DNA of 23,852 nucleotides from Haplomitrium mnioides (GCA_049999725.1 JBNGIS010039152.1:1-23852); one strand, 5' to 3'. Shown: positions 1 to 7,918, counted from the first letter of the stretch. The notes: generated by a model not told the origin, from the letters alone. Translations and numbers: made by a program.

Positions 1-196
1 GGTCCATCTCTAAACTGATAGAGTGCAGTTTCAGAACTCTTTAAAGAACCTGGAAAGTTGGTAAAAGTGGATTAAGAGCAGATTTCTATATAGATCTTGC
101 GTGGTTCGATCCTTGGTTGTTGTTTTTGGGGTTGGAGTGCTGCTGCTGTGCTACGACAATTATACTCACTACCCACCACCTATGTTAGTACATGAA

Positions 197-905
197 AAAT
201 TTTTGAATAACATGATCAATGCAACATATTATAGAGTTAACCAAGTTGAATGTGAAAAAAATGAATATTTTAATAGGCAAGCCATCTTTGCAGCACAAAA
301 CGATGATGTAGGCCAAATCAATGTTGAAGTGTTGAAGATGGTACCATGGTAACAACAAACTTTTCTAATTGCGGACAAGGTTGTTGATCTATTCGGTGCT
401 AATGCCATCACCATAGAGTATCAACAACCTTTTTGGATGTCAGTGGCTGGTCTTCATATAGGCTCTTGCTCAAAATTGGTATGCTTGTGATGTTATTGCA
501 TAATATCAACCTACATAATAGTCTATACAATGACATTCAACTCATTATTCGACGGTGGTCAAATCAAGTTGTTGAGATAGAGGTTTAAACATACAATCAT
601 GTAGGTCATGTTGTGTTTCTTCCATGTATCTCATTGGTTATTGAGGCATCCGATTTTTTTTTTCCAAATCCAAGAAGGAATTTTTTAATTCCTATTGCAT
701 ATGCTATAACTATCAACAAGTCTCAAGGAGAAACGCTTTAAAAAGTTGGTTTGTACTTTAAAAACAATGTCTTTGCTTATGAATAGTTGTATGTTGTATT
801 ATGGCATTTAGCAGTTTTGGAAAACATCTTTGTGCTACTAGCATCCAACATTGTTGATAAAGTTGATGTGTGTCTAATGCGCAATGTTGTTTACAAGAAG
901 GCAAT
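197..905 (+). pseudogene. Helitron (PIF1-like) helicase remnant, C-terminal part
   Basis: This is the C-terminal half of the SF1 helicase carried by plant Helitrons, which unwinds DNA during rolling-circle transposition. The opening segment reads like the helicase stretch that precedes the final domains (NEYFNRQAIFAAQNDDVGQI at about 250-310, then a GANAITIEY-like stretch near 395-420). After a frame change, LKIGMLVMLLHNIN follows at about 469-510. The helicase motif ITINKSQGE lies at 706-732 and a decayed LYVALSR-like motif near 790-810. The family's typical NVVYKE ending is visible just before 905. The reading frame changes at least once (frame 2 to frame 1 between about 420 and 469) and several stops interrupt it. 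The upstream Rep domain is not in the window. The open frame beginning at 101 starts with GTG, not ATG. Identification rests on remembered family motifs and is strong; function is lost. Confidence 0.85.
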
Positions 906-1470
906 ATAGTAGTTGTGAATTGTATGTATATACTGTAATTGAATCCACCATGATCAAGACAGTTGTTGAAACTGACATGTCTTTGATAGTTTATATAGTT
1001 GGTTTACAAAATGGTCTACTCTGCTTCCTAACTATTTCAAGTAGATATAATATGCAGATGTTTGTGAACAAATTCTTGCCCAGTAAATTCCTTTTTGAGT
1101 TAAGTTCTATTGTAAGTTGGTGCTTTGAATTTTGATTACATTTTTTTCCTGTATCAACTTTGACTAAATCCGTGTTGTTATGATTTCACAATGATTTCCT
1201 TCTTCAAATACAACATTGTGAGTTTGGTTTTCTTTTTTGTACATCTTTGTTTTTTAGAAAAGCGTATTAGTATCAATGTATGGTTGAAGCTGCATTTTTC
1301 TATTTTTTTGAAGATTTTTCGAGTCATCATTGTTAGCACTACTATAATATAACTTAGTCCTTGTTAACTATCTATCAGCAAGGTAATTTTTGTAGCTATC
1401 ATTCTAGGTTTTTTAGCCTCTTTGATCTTATTTCCTTTTTGACATTATTTCTTTATCGAACACTACACGA
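906..1470. other. AT-rich non-coding stretch, no gene seen
   Basis: This segment follows the helicase remnant. It is AT-rich with long T runs. Short open frames here show no recognisable domain. It may be the downstream part of the same Helitron, but no hairpin followed by CTRR was found to mark a 3' end. Confidence 0.5.
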
Positions 1471-1665
1471 GAGCCTTTCTTCCTCTTTGAGCCTCTTCTA
1501 TTCCCTCATCAATTTCTTCTTCCTTTCTTCTTTGCAGGATGCATGCATCCATCAACTTTATCATTGTCACATTTGCCTTCATCAAGATTTGTAGGCTTAA
1601 CCTTGTACTTCATGCATTGAGATTTTCCTTTTTTTTTCTTGATCTTTATCTTGTATACATAGGTT
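1471..1665 (+). repeat. Direct repeat copy A (about 195 bp, pyrimidine-rich)
   Basis: The segment from the GAGCC(T)TTTC block through the TATACATAGGTT end is repeated about 380 bp downstream at 1853-2042. Shared blocks include CTCTTCTATTCC, CATCAATTTCTTCTT and the terminal CTTGAT-TTTATCTT-AGGTT segment. The copies differ by many substitutions and small indels, so the duplication is old. A TTTGCAG/G segment after the pyrimidine tract (1531-1537) resembles a 3' splice site, but no flanking exon can be shown. Confidence 0.7.
1537..1550. repeat. Perfect 14-bp palindrome
   Basis: GGATGCATGCATCC is its own reverse complement. It lies inside direct-repeat copy A and is absent from the matching place in copy B. 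It contains the CATGCATG core known as the RY element in plant seed promoters, but nothing else here supports a promoter role. Confidence 0.6.
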
Positions 1666-1852
1666 CTTTATCAAACTTGGCCTTGCATATCTCTTTCATT
1701 CAAGCCTACTTTGCGCATTTGTCCTCCCAACATTGATTCATCTTCATTTCGCATAAGCATCCTCTTTATTGAGCAGAGTTTGAGCCTCATTGAGTCACTT
1801 TTGAACTGCACATCTTCAAATTGACTCTTTACATGTTTAAATAGCTACATAA

Positions 1853-2042
1853 GAGTTTTTCTTCCTCTTTCAGCCTCTTCTATTCCTTCATCAATTTCTT
1901 CTTACCTTTTTTTTCATGAATTAAACATATGTCATCTTCATCATTTTTACCTTTACACTTATTGAGATTTGCAGGTTTAAGCTTTTACTTCAACATTGAG
2001 ATTTTTCCTTTTTTCTTGATTTTTATCTTATTCATGTAGGTT
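1853..2042 (+). repeat. Direct repeat copy B
   Basis: This is the second copy of the 1471-1665 repeat, in the same orientation. It keeps the CTCTTTCAGCCTCTTCTATTCC block and the CTTGATTTTTATCTTATTCATGTAGGTT-type end, and lacks the palindrome. The intervening 1666-1852 is pyrimidine-rich with no gene. Confidence 0.7.
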
Positions 2043-2498
2043 GATTATCTTGCTTAGTATGACAACATATATGTCGGCAAAAGAACAGAAATAGTCAAAT
2101 CATTTCCTCTTCGACATGGCAGAGTAAGAAAGAAGTGGTAACATTTCAATTTTTATGTAAAATAAATGTTAATAGTATATATAAGTGTATAAAAGAAAAA
2201 CTTTGCAATTGGCGAGTGGATACAAGAAGGTCTTATATAGAGAATTTAATTTAAATAAATAATTGTTAATAATAAATACAAAAACTAATCTAATTGTTGA
2301 AGACCAACCAGCCTCTACACTATAAGTTGGAGGACAACCTGCCTTATGGGTATGTATATGTCGAAGGCCAAGCAAGGAAGAGACCTAGACTAGGTTCATC
2401 TAGAGGCAAATATGGATAAGTGGGGAGTCTTATACCTATAATAGTACAAACATGAGGTCCTGATAATTATAGGAAAATAGAGAGGATTGAAGGAAGTG

Positions 2499-2577
2499 GT
2501 AGAGAGTCACTTTTAGGGTTGTGATAAGATTACTTGCCTTCAAAGTCACTTTTAGTAGAGAGTCACTTTTAGGGTTG
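2499..2577 (+). repeat. 23-bp direct repeat inside the LTR
   Basis: The 23-base unit starting GTAGAGAGTCACTTTTAGGG occurs at 2499-2521 and again at 2555-2577, a 56-base period, without mismatch. It lies 54-132 bases upstream of the LTR TATA box, so it could be a duplicated promoter or enhancer block, as seen in the U3 of many LTRs. Confidence 0.75.
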
Positions 2578-2630
2578 AAATTAGAAGTGACTTGTAAGTG
2601 AAGAAAGAGAGATGATACCCTCTTCTCTTG

Positions 2631-2638
2631 TATAAATA
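2631..2638 (+). promoter_or_regulatory. TATA box of the LTR promoter
   Basis: TATAAATA sits in the distal third of the LTR, upstream of the expected R region. Position and sequence fit a plant Pol II LTR promoter. Confidence 0.6.
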
Positions 2639-2819
2639 GAAGGGCTTCTTAGCCTCATTCTAGAGTTGCTCTCGAATCACTTAGGTTCTTTGGTTGCTTG
2701 GCTTTTGCTTGCACTCTTGGTCTTAGTCTAGGCCGTGAGTTGTAGTTGGTTGAAGAACTCTACTGCAGTTCACTATGAGTTCTCACTGATTCGGATTTGG
2801 TCCTTGAGTTCTTTTACAT

Positions 2820-2831
2820 TGGTATCAGAGC
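2820..2831 (+). other. Primer-binding site, tRNA-iMet type
   Basis: TGGTATCAGAGC is the canonical plant retrotransposon primer-binding site complementary to the 3' end of initiator tRNA-Met. It lies one base after the LTR's terminal CA, which fixes the LTR end and its direction. Confidence 0.9.
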
Positions 2832-2858
2832 TACGGTTTGTTATTTGTGGTGAGTTAC

Positions 2859-2999
2859 ATGGAGAATGAAGAGCGGTGGTTCAAGCAAAGGAACAACGAC
2901 TTGAACATGTTTCACACATTTGGAAGGAAGAATGAAAGAAAGAGAAACTTTTCGAGAAGAAGAGAGTTATGGGCAATTTCCATCACCAAAAGCATATGA
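2859..2999 (+). CDS. Short open frame at the head of the retroelement interior (unrecognised, 46 codons)
   Basis: An ATG 28 bases after the primer-binding site opens a 46-codon frame that starts MENEERWFKQRNNDLNMF and is rich in Arg, Lys and Glu (a basic RKNERKRNFSRRRE stretch at residues 23-36). It ends at TGA 2997-2999. Its position suggests the start of a gag-like or leader protein of the LTR element. A second frame over 2920-3120 is also open, so a frameshift in a longer ancestral protein is possible. I do not recognise the family. Confidence 0.35.
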   Translation: MENEERWFKQRNNDLNMFHTFGRKNERKRNFSRRRELWAISITKSI

Positions 3000-3328
3000 T
3001 GGGAGGATGGGAGGATGGTTTGTGGTGCATATAAGAACTTCATATTCAATTGTGAGAAGAAGATATTGCCATGTGAAGGCACTTGGTGGTAACATATGTC
3101 AGCACCACAAGGCTCTTTAGGGACATTAATATTTCTTGTCCATTGCATAAGATGGATGAAGCACATGCATCATGCTTGTGATCACAGAAAGAAAAGCCAT
3201 AGGAGTGTAGGTGAAAAATTGAATCTGCAGCTCTTGTTTATACTCGTAGAAAAGCCTGCTTCATCTGCACTGTCTCAAGAGCCCACAGTTTTTCAAGTTG
3301 GGCGCCCATTGGCTGGTATTGTAATGTG
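3000..3328. other. Non-coding stretch, no gene supported
   Basis: Short overlapping open frames occur on both strands, but none shows a known motif. It separates the short leader frame from the TATA box at 3329. Confidence 0.4.
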
Positions 3329-3336
3329 TATATAAA
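3329..3336 (+). promoter_or_regulatory. TATA box, possible second LTR/TRIM-like promoter
   Basis: TATATAAA occurs in a promoter-like context, with GCGCCCATTGGCTGG (an inverted CCAAT-like ATTGG) at about 3302-3316. The following sequence is rich in stem-loops (3544-3681), as in the leader of an LTR or small non-autonomous element. No LTR ends or primer-binding site could be placed, so this is a candidate only. Confidence 0.4.
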
Positions 3337-3543
3337 TCAGAGGAAGAGGAGCTCATTGCATCCTCATTGTAAATACATTTCACTTGTTCACTTGTAATTC
3401 GTTTTGTGCATTCAAGGAAGAATTGCGTGCAAAGAGGAGAGTCATTTTTCTCATCAAAGGTGGCATCGTAAGTCAAGGAGACTTGTTTTTGTGCAAGCAA
3501 ATGACCTCACAAATAGGTAGCTGTGTTTTCATGCATAGGAGAG

Positions 3544-3566
3544 AAATCGCAAAGCAGTTGCGATTT
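3544..3566. repeat. Stem-loop 1 (9-bp stem, 5-base loop)
   Basis: AAATCGCAA (3544-3552) and TTGCGATTT (3558-3566) are perfect reverse complements around the loop AGCAG. Confidence 0.75.
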
Positions 3567-3607
3567 GGTCTCGGAGGAAGTCAACCTGAGTTTTTGTGTT
3601 TGAAAGG

Positions 3608-3636
3608 AGGTTGCAAGCACATGTTCTTGCAAACCT
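3608..3636. repeat. Stem-loop 2 (about 10-bp stem with one bulge)
   Basis: AGGTTGCAAG (3608-3617) pairs with CTTGCAAACCT (3626-3636), leaving one bulged A and an 8-base loop. It lies 42 bases after stem-loop 1. Confidence 0.7.
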
Positions 3637-3654
3637 ACTGACGAGGGAGGAGAT

Positions 3655-3681
3655 ATTTGTGATTACCCTACATTCACAAAT
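3655..3681. repeat. Stem-loop 3 (8-bp stem, 11-base loop)
   Basis: ATTTGTGA (3655-3662) and TCACAAAT (3674-3681) are perfect reverse complements. It is the third stem-loop within 140 bases. Confidence 0.65.
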
Positions 3682-3822
3682 CTGTTGTTATATACACCGC
3701 TCATCAAGCTGACGTTTTTACTTCTCTCCTTCTTTCTTGCGATTCTCAGCTATAGTGGATTTTCCATGCTGCAATATCATCAAATTGATTCTGATTTTTC
3801 CAATAGATTTGTAAGGACTAAG

Positions 3823-3854
3823 AGAGCAGGGCTTAGAGGGAGAAGCCCTGCTCT
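3823..3854. repeat. Perfect 12-bp GC-rich hairpin
   Basis: AGAGCAGGGCTT (3823-3834) and AAGCCCTGCTCT (3843-3854) pair perfectly around the 8-base loop AGAGGGAG. It is much more GC-rich than its surroundings. Helitron 3' ends carry such a hairpin about ten bases before CTRR, but that spacing is not met on either strand. Confidence 0.85.
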
Positions 3855-3867
3855 GGTGTTCTTCTTG

Positions 3868-3905
3868 ACATACATAACATACATTACATACATACAACAT
3901 ATAAC
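3868..3905 (+). repeat. Imperfect (TACA)n microsatellite
   Basis: About nine imperfect TACA/CATA units follow the hairpin, ending near ACATATAAC. Confidence 0.6.
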
Positions 3906-4039
3906 AGATGAGAGAGAGGAAAGGTGGTTGGATGCAAAGTTCATAATAGAGGACTGAAAGGTAGTACATTTAGCTTTATATACTATGTGTCACTCCTTGA
4001 ACAACAATCCAAGATAGGGTATTGATATTCCCCCAAACA

Positions 4040-4759
4040 TTGTCAAGATTTCTAACTCCATATCTCCCTAACTTCCTTCCCAAAATCCATCCTACTTACT
4101 ACTCAAGGTGTACTTCGTGCGGTCTTCACCTTGTGGAGTCAACACAAGGCTTCAGACCCTCCAGCCTCATCATGTATGACAATAACAAGCTGCCACAACT
4201 CCTTGCTAGTGTCATCAGTTCCCAACAGCAGGTTTTGATCGTCGATCTTCATGCTGAGTTTCTGCCACTCTCCAGAGGTAACGAGAAAACTCAGCCATGA
4301 TGATGCCTTGCATTTCACTCACCTTCCTCTCCAACTCCAACTTCAACAAACAACAACCAACTAAACAAACACTTTGGCAACTCCACAGCGAAGGTTCAAA
4401 CACCTTTTCTGGATTTCTGATCTCCTTGTAGCCTACAACAAACTCACATAGACAACCATGGCCCGATTTCTCTCTCTTCTTTAGTTTTTTTTCTGATCTC
4501 CATTTCTGGCCAGACCTGCAACAAACACTCTCACGCCTATAACAAAATACTCCACAATCCCAACCTCCTTCTTACCCTTACTGGCTGCAGAATAGAGTCT
4601 TCAACTTTGTTGTCTGCTCTATCTCCTCTTTCCATCTCAACACCAGGCTTGACAGATTTTGTGCTCTGCAAAATTCTTGCCTAGGCCACTCTTGATCGAA
4701 CAATTAGACAAATTTACTATACTGATCGACTTCTAGAACTTCCACCTCTTTGATAGGCT
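4040..4759. other. Non-coding part of the gene-fragment block
   Basis: The plus strand is rich in C, A and T, and the minus strand is GA-rich and transcript-like. A 62-codon minus-strand frame at 4215-4403 (containing LELERKVSEMQGIIMAEF) has no family I recognise. Nothing else is supported. Confidence 0.35.
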
Positions 4760-4927
4760 TCAAACCTGCGAAGGCGCTTTCCTCTTTCCCTTTTCTTCAT
4801 TGACACATTCAACAATCTCAATTCCTTCTTCACTAATGTGACCTTGCTGATCTGAGACAGACCACAACTCTTGCTCCCACATTGGCACAATGACCAAGTC
4901 TGATGCAGCGAACAAAAAAGGGTCCAT
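4760..4927 (-). CDS. Unrecognised 55-codon open frame in the gene-fragment block
   Basis: A minus-strand frame with a true ATG (4925-4927) runs to TGA at 4760-4762. It begins MDPFLFAASDLVIVPMW and is acidic in the middle (SEEGIEIVECVNEEKGK), ending in a basic tail (KRKAPSQV). Its composition is protein-like and it shares the orientation of the identified gene fragments around it, so it may be one more captured piece. No domain is recognised and there is no evidence of expression. Confidence 0.3.
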   Translation of the reverse strand: MDPFLFAASDLVIVPMWEQELWSVSDQQGHISEEGIEIVECVNEEKGKRKAPSQV

Positions 4928-5256
4928 GGACTTCTGCTTTGGTGAAACCCTTCAATTCAGAATTCCAGCAAACACATCAGCTCCAATGAATTCTATAGCA
5001 AAACTCTCCAACTCCACCAGATTTTACAACAAAACTCTTTAGCTGCAGCAATCCTTGGTGTGAAAATTCTTCTTCAACCCATTCTTCAACAACATTCTCC
5101 GGTGCCATTTATCTTCCTCCTCACACTCAATGCCTCATATGCAGCTAAAATTCCAGCACCTCTTCTCAACAAAACATAGTCTCCCATGATTTGCTTCCAG
5201 CCCTGCACTCAATTGCCCCTTGATGAACTTGCAGCTCTCAAACTCCTATGTTCTTC

Positions 5257-5550
5257 CTTCAGTTGCATCATGGCTCTTGAGGCAATTTTTGGTCCTTTCA
5301 TACCAACATTCTTGAGCAACTACAATAGCGCAGGCATAGCTTCTACTGTCTCCACACAGGCTCGGTTGTCTTCACTGTGACTGCACAGATTCCCCAGCAC
5401 AACCGCAGAATCCTCTCTAGCTCTAGAGGAACCAATCTCAAGAAACTGTACTAAGGGAGGAATGCCACTAGCTGCGGTAATTGCCCACTTATTGTCATCC
5501 ACCTCTTGTGACAGAATTGACATCAATGAAGCTGCATATTCCTGCTGCTG
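5257..5550 (-). pseudogene. CSI1-like: CELLULOSE SYNTHASE INTERACTIVE-like armadillo-repeat gene fragment
   Basis: CSI proteins are large armadillo-repeat proteins with a C-terminal C2 domain that link cellulose synthase complexes to cortical microtubules. The fragment covers about two armadillo repeats. It starts at a [13 protein letters not shown] segment (5550 downward), runs through [18 protein letters not shown] and [20 protein letters not shown], and ends after MPALL and a LLKN segment near 5257. All of this matches the internal repeats of plant CSI1/CSI3 as I remember them. The conserved Trp after PALL is now TAG (5320-5322, TGG to TAG). Upstream of 5550 the frame is lost, with only a faint trace of the preceding repeat. 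The full protein is about 2,100 residues, so under 5% is present. No intron is visible within the fragment. Family identity is strong; the exact paralog is uncertain. Confidence 0.85.
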
Positions 5551-5575
5551 CTCTGCTCAATTAATGTTGTTGCAT

Positions 5576-6038
5576 TGCCTCAACAAATATCTCCAGGTTG
5601 AATGAAAAGGCTGCTCCATTTCCTGATAAGCAAACTTCCTGAACTTGGTCCTTTTGCCATGTCAATTTCTCTTCAAGAAAATGTCTCCAACACCCATCAT
5701 CACCTCTTGCGTTGCTCAATGAAGGCTCACCAATAGTCATTGATGATTGTTTGAATGCCTCTTGACCTCTCTCAAAGACTACAAAGAGGGCTGAAATTGG
5801 GAGCCCCTTTGTAGTTCTGCAACCTGTGAGAACTTACCTATCAATTTTGTAGACCTTTAGCACTCCATCCATGCTTTTTGTAAACAAAATGTTTGTTGCC
5901 TCCTCCTCTTGAGTGACAAAGAGCTGCTTAGTCTATTGCACACCTTCATTCATACTTTTTTGATCTATCAACTTTCACGCGTTGTTATTAATGCTCAACA
6001 AAGAATTTATTTGTTACTTGATGGATTTCAGAGCTCAA
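5576..6038 (-). other. Gene-fragment block, coding traces only
   Basis: Minus-strand frames are open for 25-30 codons at a time. One example, near 5860-5940, contains EEEATNILFTKSMDGVLKVY, which is protein-like but unrecognised. Stops and frame changes prevent a firm call. Confidence 0.3.
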
Positions 6039-6229
6039 TTAGCTGGACCACCAACACCTCCACTCACTGCAATTGGACATCCCCTGTCTCGTGCCCGTAT
6101 CATGCATTTTTCTTTTAGATCGCTGCAATTCATGAATTATTTCCATTCCAGTTCTAGTGCCATTAGTCTCACCTTGTAAATTCTCCTCTCTCAAGCGTCT
6201 CGCAGCAAGTCTTTTGCTGCTCCAGGTTG
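6039..6229 (-). other. Unrecognised open stretch next to the PRP38B fragment
   Basis: The minus-strand frame continues for about 60 codons after the PRP38B homology ends. It includes LREENLQGETNGTRTG, then MEIIHELQRSKRKMHDTG, and stops at 6039. It does not match the rest of PRP38B (no SR/RD-rich tail), so it looks like a different source joined at about 6230. Its glutamate-, arginine- and lysine-rich text suggests real coding ancestry, but I cannot name it. Confidence 0.35.
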
Positions 6230-6598
6230 CATGACTGATACAGGTATTCGTGGAAACATAGTATGGAAGTAATACCAATCAGGAAGAAGATCACAAACAT
6301 ATACTCCTATGGTTGTAGTTCTACCATTGGATATGTGATTCAGCAACCCTTGCAACTACTTCACCTACAGCTTCATGGTGAAAAATTTGGAAAGCAGACA
6401 AAACACAGTTGATGGACCTTGACAGTTTTCAGTCATCCAATGCTCCACGTGGTCCACCTGATTGTAGATCTCATCAATCACTTCATGATATGTTTTCAGC
6501 CTATACAACTCTTTGAGGTAGTCAGAAGAAAGAATATTCATACATAGCACTCTCTCCAGCATGGAATCGATTGGTTTACCACTTGTCTGAACCTCTAT
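6230..6598 (-). pseudogene. PRP38B-like: PRP38B/SRL1-type pre-mRNA splicing factor fragment
   Basis: PRP38-family proteins act in spliceosome activation. The N-terminus is clear: VQTSGKPIDSMLERVLCMN, then NILSSDYLKELYRLKTYHEV, DEIYNQVDHVEHWM and FCLLSKFFTMKL, all matching the N-terminal domain of plant PRP38B (SRL1). The position of the start codon reads ATA (6596-6598) instead of ATG. After MKL two stops fall within five codons (TAG both times). At about 6332-6334 the text jumps from GLLNH directly to SNGRTTT...GVYVCDLL, omitting about 40 residues of the family, then continues to PRIPVSVM at 6230. No intron is seen. The omission at a clean point fits a retrocopy of an exon-skipped or otherwise shortened transcript, though a simple deletion is possible. 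Confidence 0.88.
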
Positions 6599-7016
6599 GA
6601 TTCAAATTGTGCAATCACGTAGCTTTCACACTTTAATCTGCTCTTGAACACCTTTTAGAGTGTCAGATTTTCATTTCTGCTTCAAATCCCTACAAATTAC
6701 TTGTGTTGGAAGCGCCTTTAGTAGAGCTTTCCAACAAGCCAAAGTTTGCTCAATCTTGAGCAGAACTCAAGATGCAAAGAATTAGATTACTGGGAAGGGG
6801 TCAAGCAATTGTATGCATCTCAACGACTGCCATCACCTAGCCATTCACACTTCTGAATCCTCGCGCTCAATTCCTTTGCATCCCATGTCGACATACCTAT
6901 CATCCCGCACCTTTGATTTATATCCATTGTAGGGCATGGCCTCCTATGCAAGTTGACATGCACAAAATGCCAACCCTTGATTTATGGCCTAGATTTTTGC
7001 CTCAAGGTGAGAACGT
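6599..7016. other. No gene seen
   Basis: Read on the minus strand this precedes the PRP38B fragment and could include its 5' untranslated region. No homology or extended frame is supported. Confidence 0.35.
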
Positions 7017-7347
7017 TCACGGAAGGTGATGTCCTCCTTTGTTGGACTGAGAATAGAGCCCTCTAAAATCAACTCCACCTTCGAGTTGTTTGGGAGGCCT
7101 CAACAAAAAACCCAAGCTCTCAGAATAACGACACCAATCTTCAGGGTTTCTTTTGAAAGTCCTCATACAAAATTGGACTTGCATCCTTCTGCACAAACCT
7201 TTTCCAGCATAGACGTTCATGCAACTCAGACCTTGGCGCCTGCTTCATGAGACCTTCATCTACTACGTATTTTTCTTTGGATGTTGTTGGCTTCCTTGCC
7301 GAGCCCGATTTCCCTCCTTGCTCTAACGCAACCCTTTTTCCAGTTGA
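7017..7347 (-). other. Coding-like fragment of unrecognised gene
   Basis: On the minus strand a 68-codon stop-free stretch (7347 to TGA at 7141-7143) reads like real protein: KRVALEQGGKSGSARKPTTS, then EKYVVDEGLMKQAPRSELH and FVQKDASPILYEDFQKKP. A second frame then takes over at the same place (KRNPEDWCRYSESLGF, 7140-7095 region), suggesting a single indel in one ancestral coding sequence. I do not recognise the protein. Orientation matches the other gene fragments. Confidence 0.4.
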
Positions 7348-7625
7348 TTAACTCATACTATTTTTTGATGAACCGGAATTGACCTTCTTTGAATCCTAGT
7401 CAAAACTGAAGAAGTAGGACCCCTCCTCGGCCTATTGCTCTTCATGTGCCATAAATGTATCCTTGAAGGCCTTCTTGTGGTTTTTTTTGACGAATTCTCA
7501 GCCACATGGAACTGGGAGTTTCACCACCCAATTGTATACTGATTCACGTAGTCTTCACTTCACCAAAATTCTGCGCTAACTCATTTATCTGTAAATTCCC
7601 TCATTTTCTTTTAACTTGATGTGAC
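7348..7625. other. No gene seen
   Basis: Minus-strand frames here are short and broken, with only brief Lys/Arg-rich runs. Nothing is supported. Confidence 0.35.
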
Positions 7626-7918
7626 CTATATGATCACGTACATGTCTCCTATAATCTTCAAGGCAAGACCTGGTCGCTCTCTCAACTTTTTACACATTTC
7701 TCTTGACAAGATTTTTTCACACATCTCTCCCTTTGCTCGTGCATCCACAACTTCAAAAATCTCCAAGAATAGCGGACACTTTGCGCGAAGCCATAGTTTC
7801 CGGCAATGGAAGTGCCTCATCAAACCTATACTACTCACGTGCACATGTGCACAACATCGTCGTGCACCCACACCGTCCTACGGAATATGACGCATTGCAG
7901 TAACGAACAACCACACCC
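7626..7918 (-). other. Stretch downstream of the nardilysin exon (intron or second fragment)
   Basis: It begins on the minus strand right after a GTGAGT sequence that could be a splice donor. A minus-strand frame (7871 to 7626, opening with GTG) contains CPLFLEIFEVVDARAKGEM and KKLRERPGLALKIIGDMYV. It does not match the nardilysin catalytic domain that should follow. It may be captured intron or another unrecognised fragment. Confidence 0.3.

Larger units (their letters stand above)
2156..2818 (+). mobile_element. Long terminal repeat of an LTR retrotransposon (5' LTR by position)
   Basis: The segment starts TGTAAAA and ends TTTTACA, a 7-base inverted terminal match of the TG...CA type typical of LTRs. 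A tRNA-iMet primer-binding site follows after one base, so this is a 5' LTR on the plus strand. It carries a TATA box at 2631-2638, roughly 180 bases before its end, giving room for R and U5. No second copy of this LTR is present in the window. It may be the 5' LTR of copia element 1, whose gag starts at 9125, with later insertions in between, but that link is inference. Confidence 0.75.
3682..4039 (-). other. Possible partial LTR on the minus strand
   Basis: Read on the minus strand, TGTTTGGGGGAATATC starts at 4039, as a plant copia LTR might. TATATAAAG follows at 3982-3974, and the segment continues into the strong hairpin at 3823-3854. No second copy, terminal CA or primer-binding site could be placed. 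If real, it would lie just downstream, on the minus strand, of the gene-fragment block and might be that block's 3' LTR. This is a weak call made from sequence texture. Confidence 0.3.

Noticed and set aside
95-115. GGTTCGATCC, a B-box-like motif, suggesting a tRNA gene or SINE
   Set aside because: No matching A box at the right distance and no cloverleaf or T-stem pairing.
1361-1736. Overlapping 65- and 77-codon plus-strand frames with hydrophobic text
   Set aside because: They lie in a pyrimidine-rich repeat, which gives Phe/Leu/Ser-rich frames by composition alone; the repeat copy at 1853 does not keep them.
3853-3857. CTGGT next to the GC-rich hairpin as a Helitron 3' end
   Set aside because: It overlaps the hairpin arm, whereas a Helitron end lies about ten bases beyond it; no T after an A target is evident.
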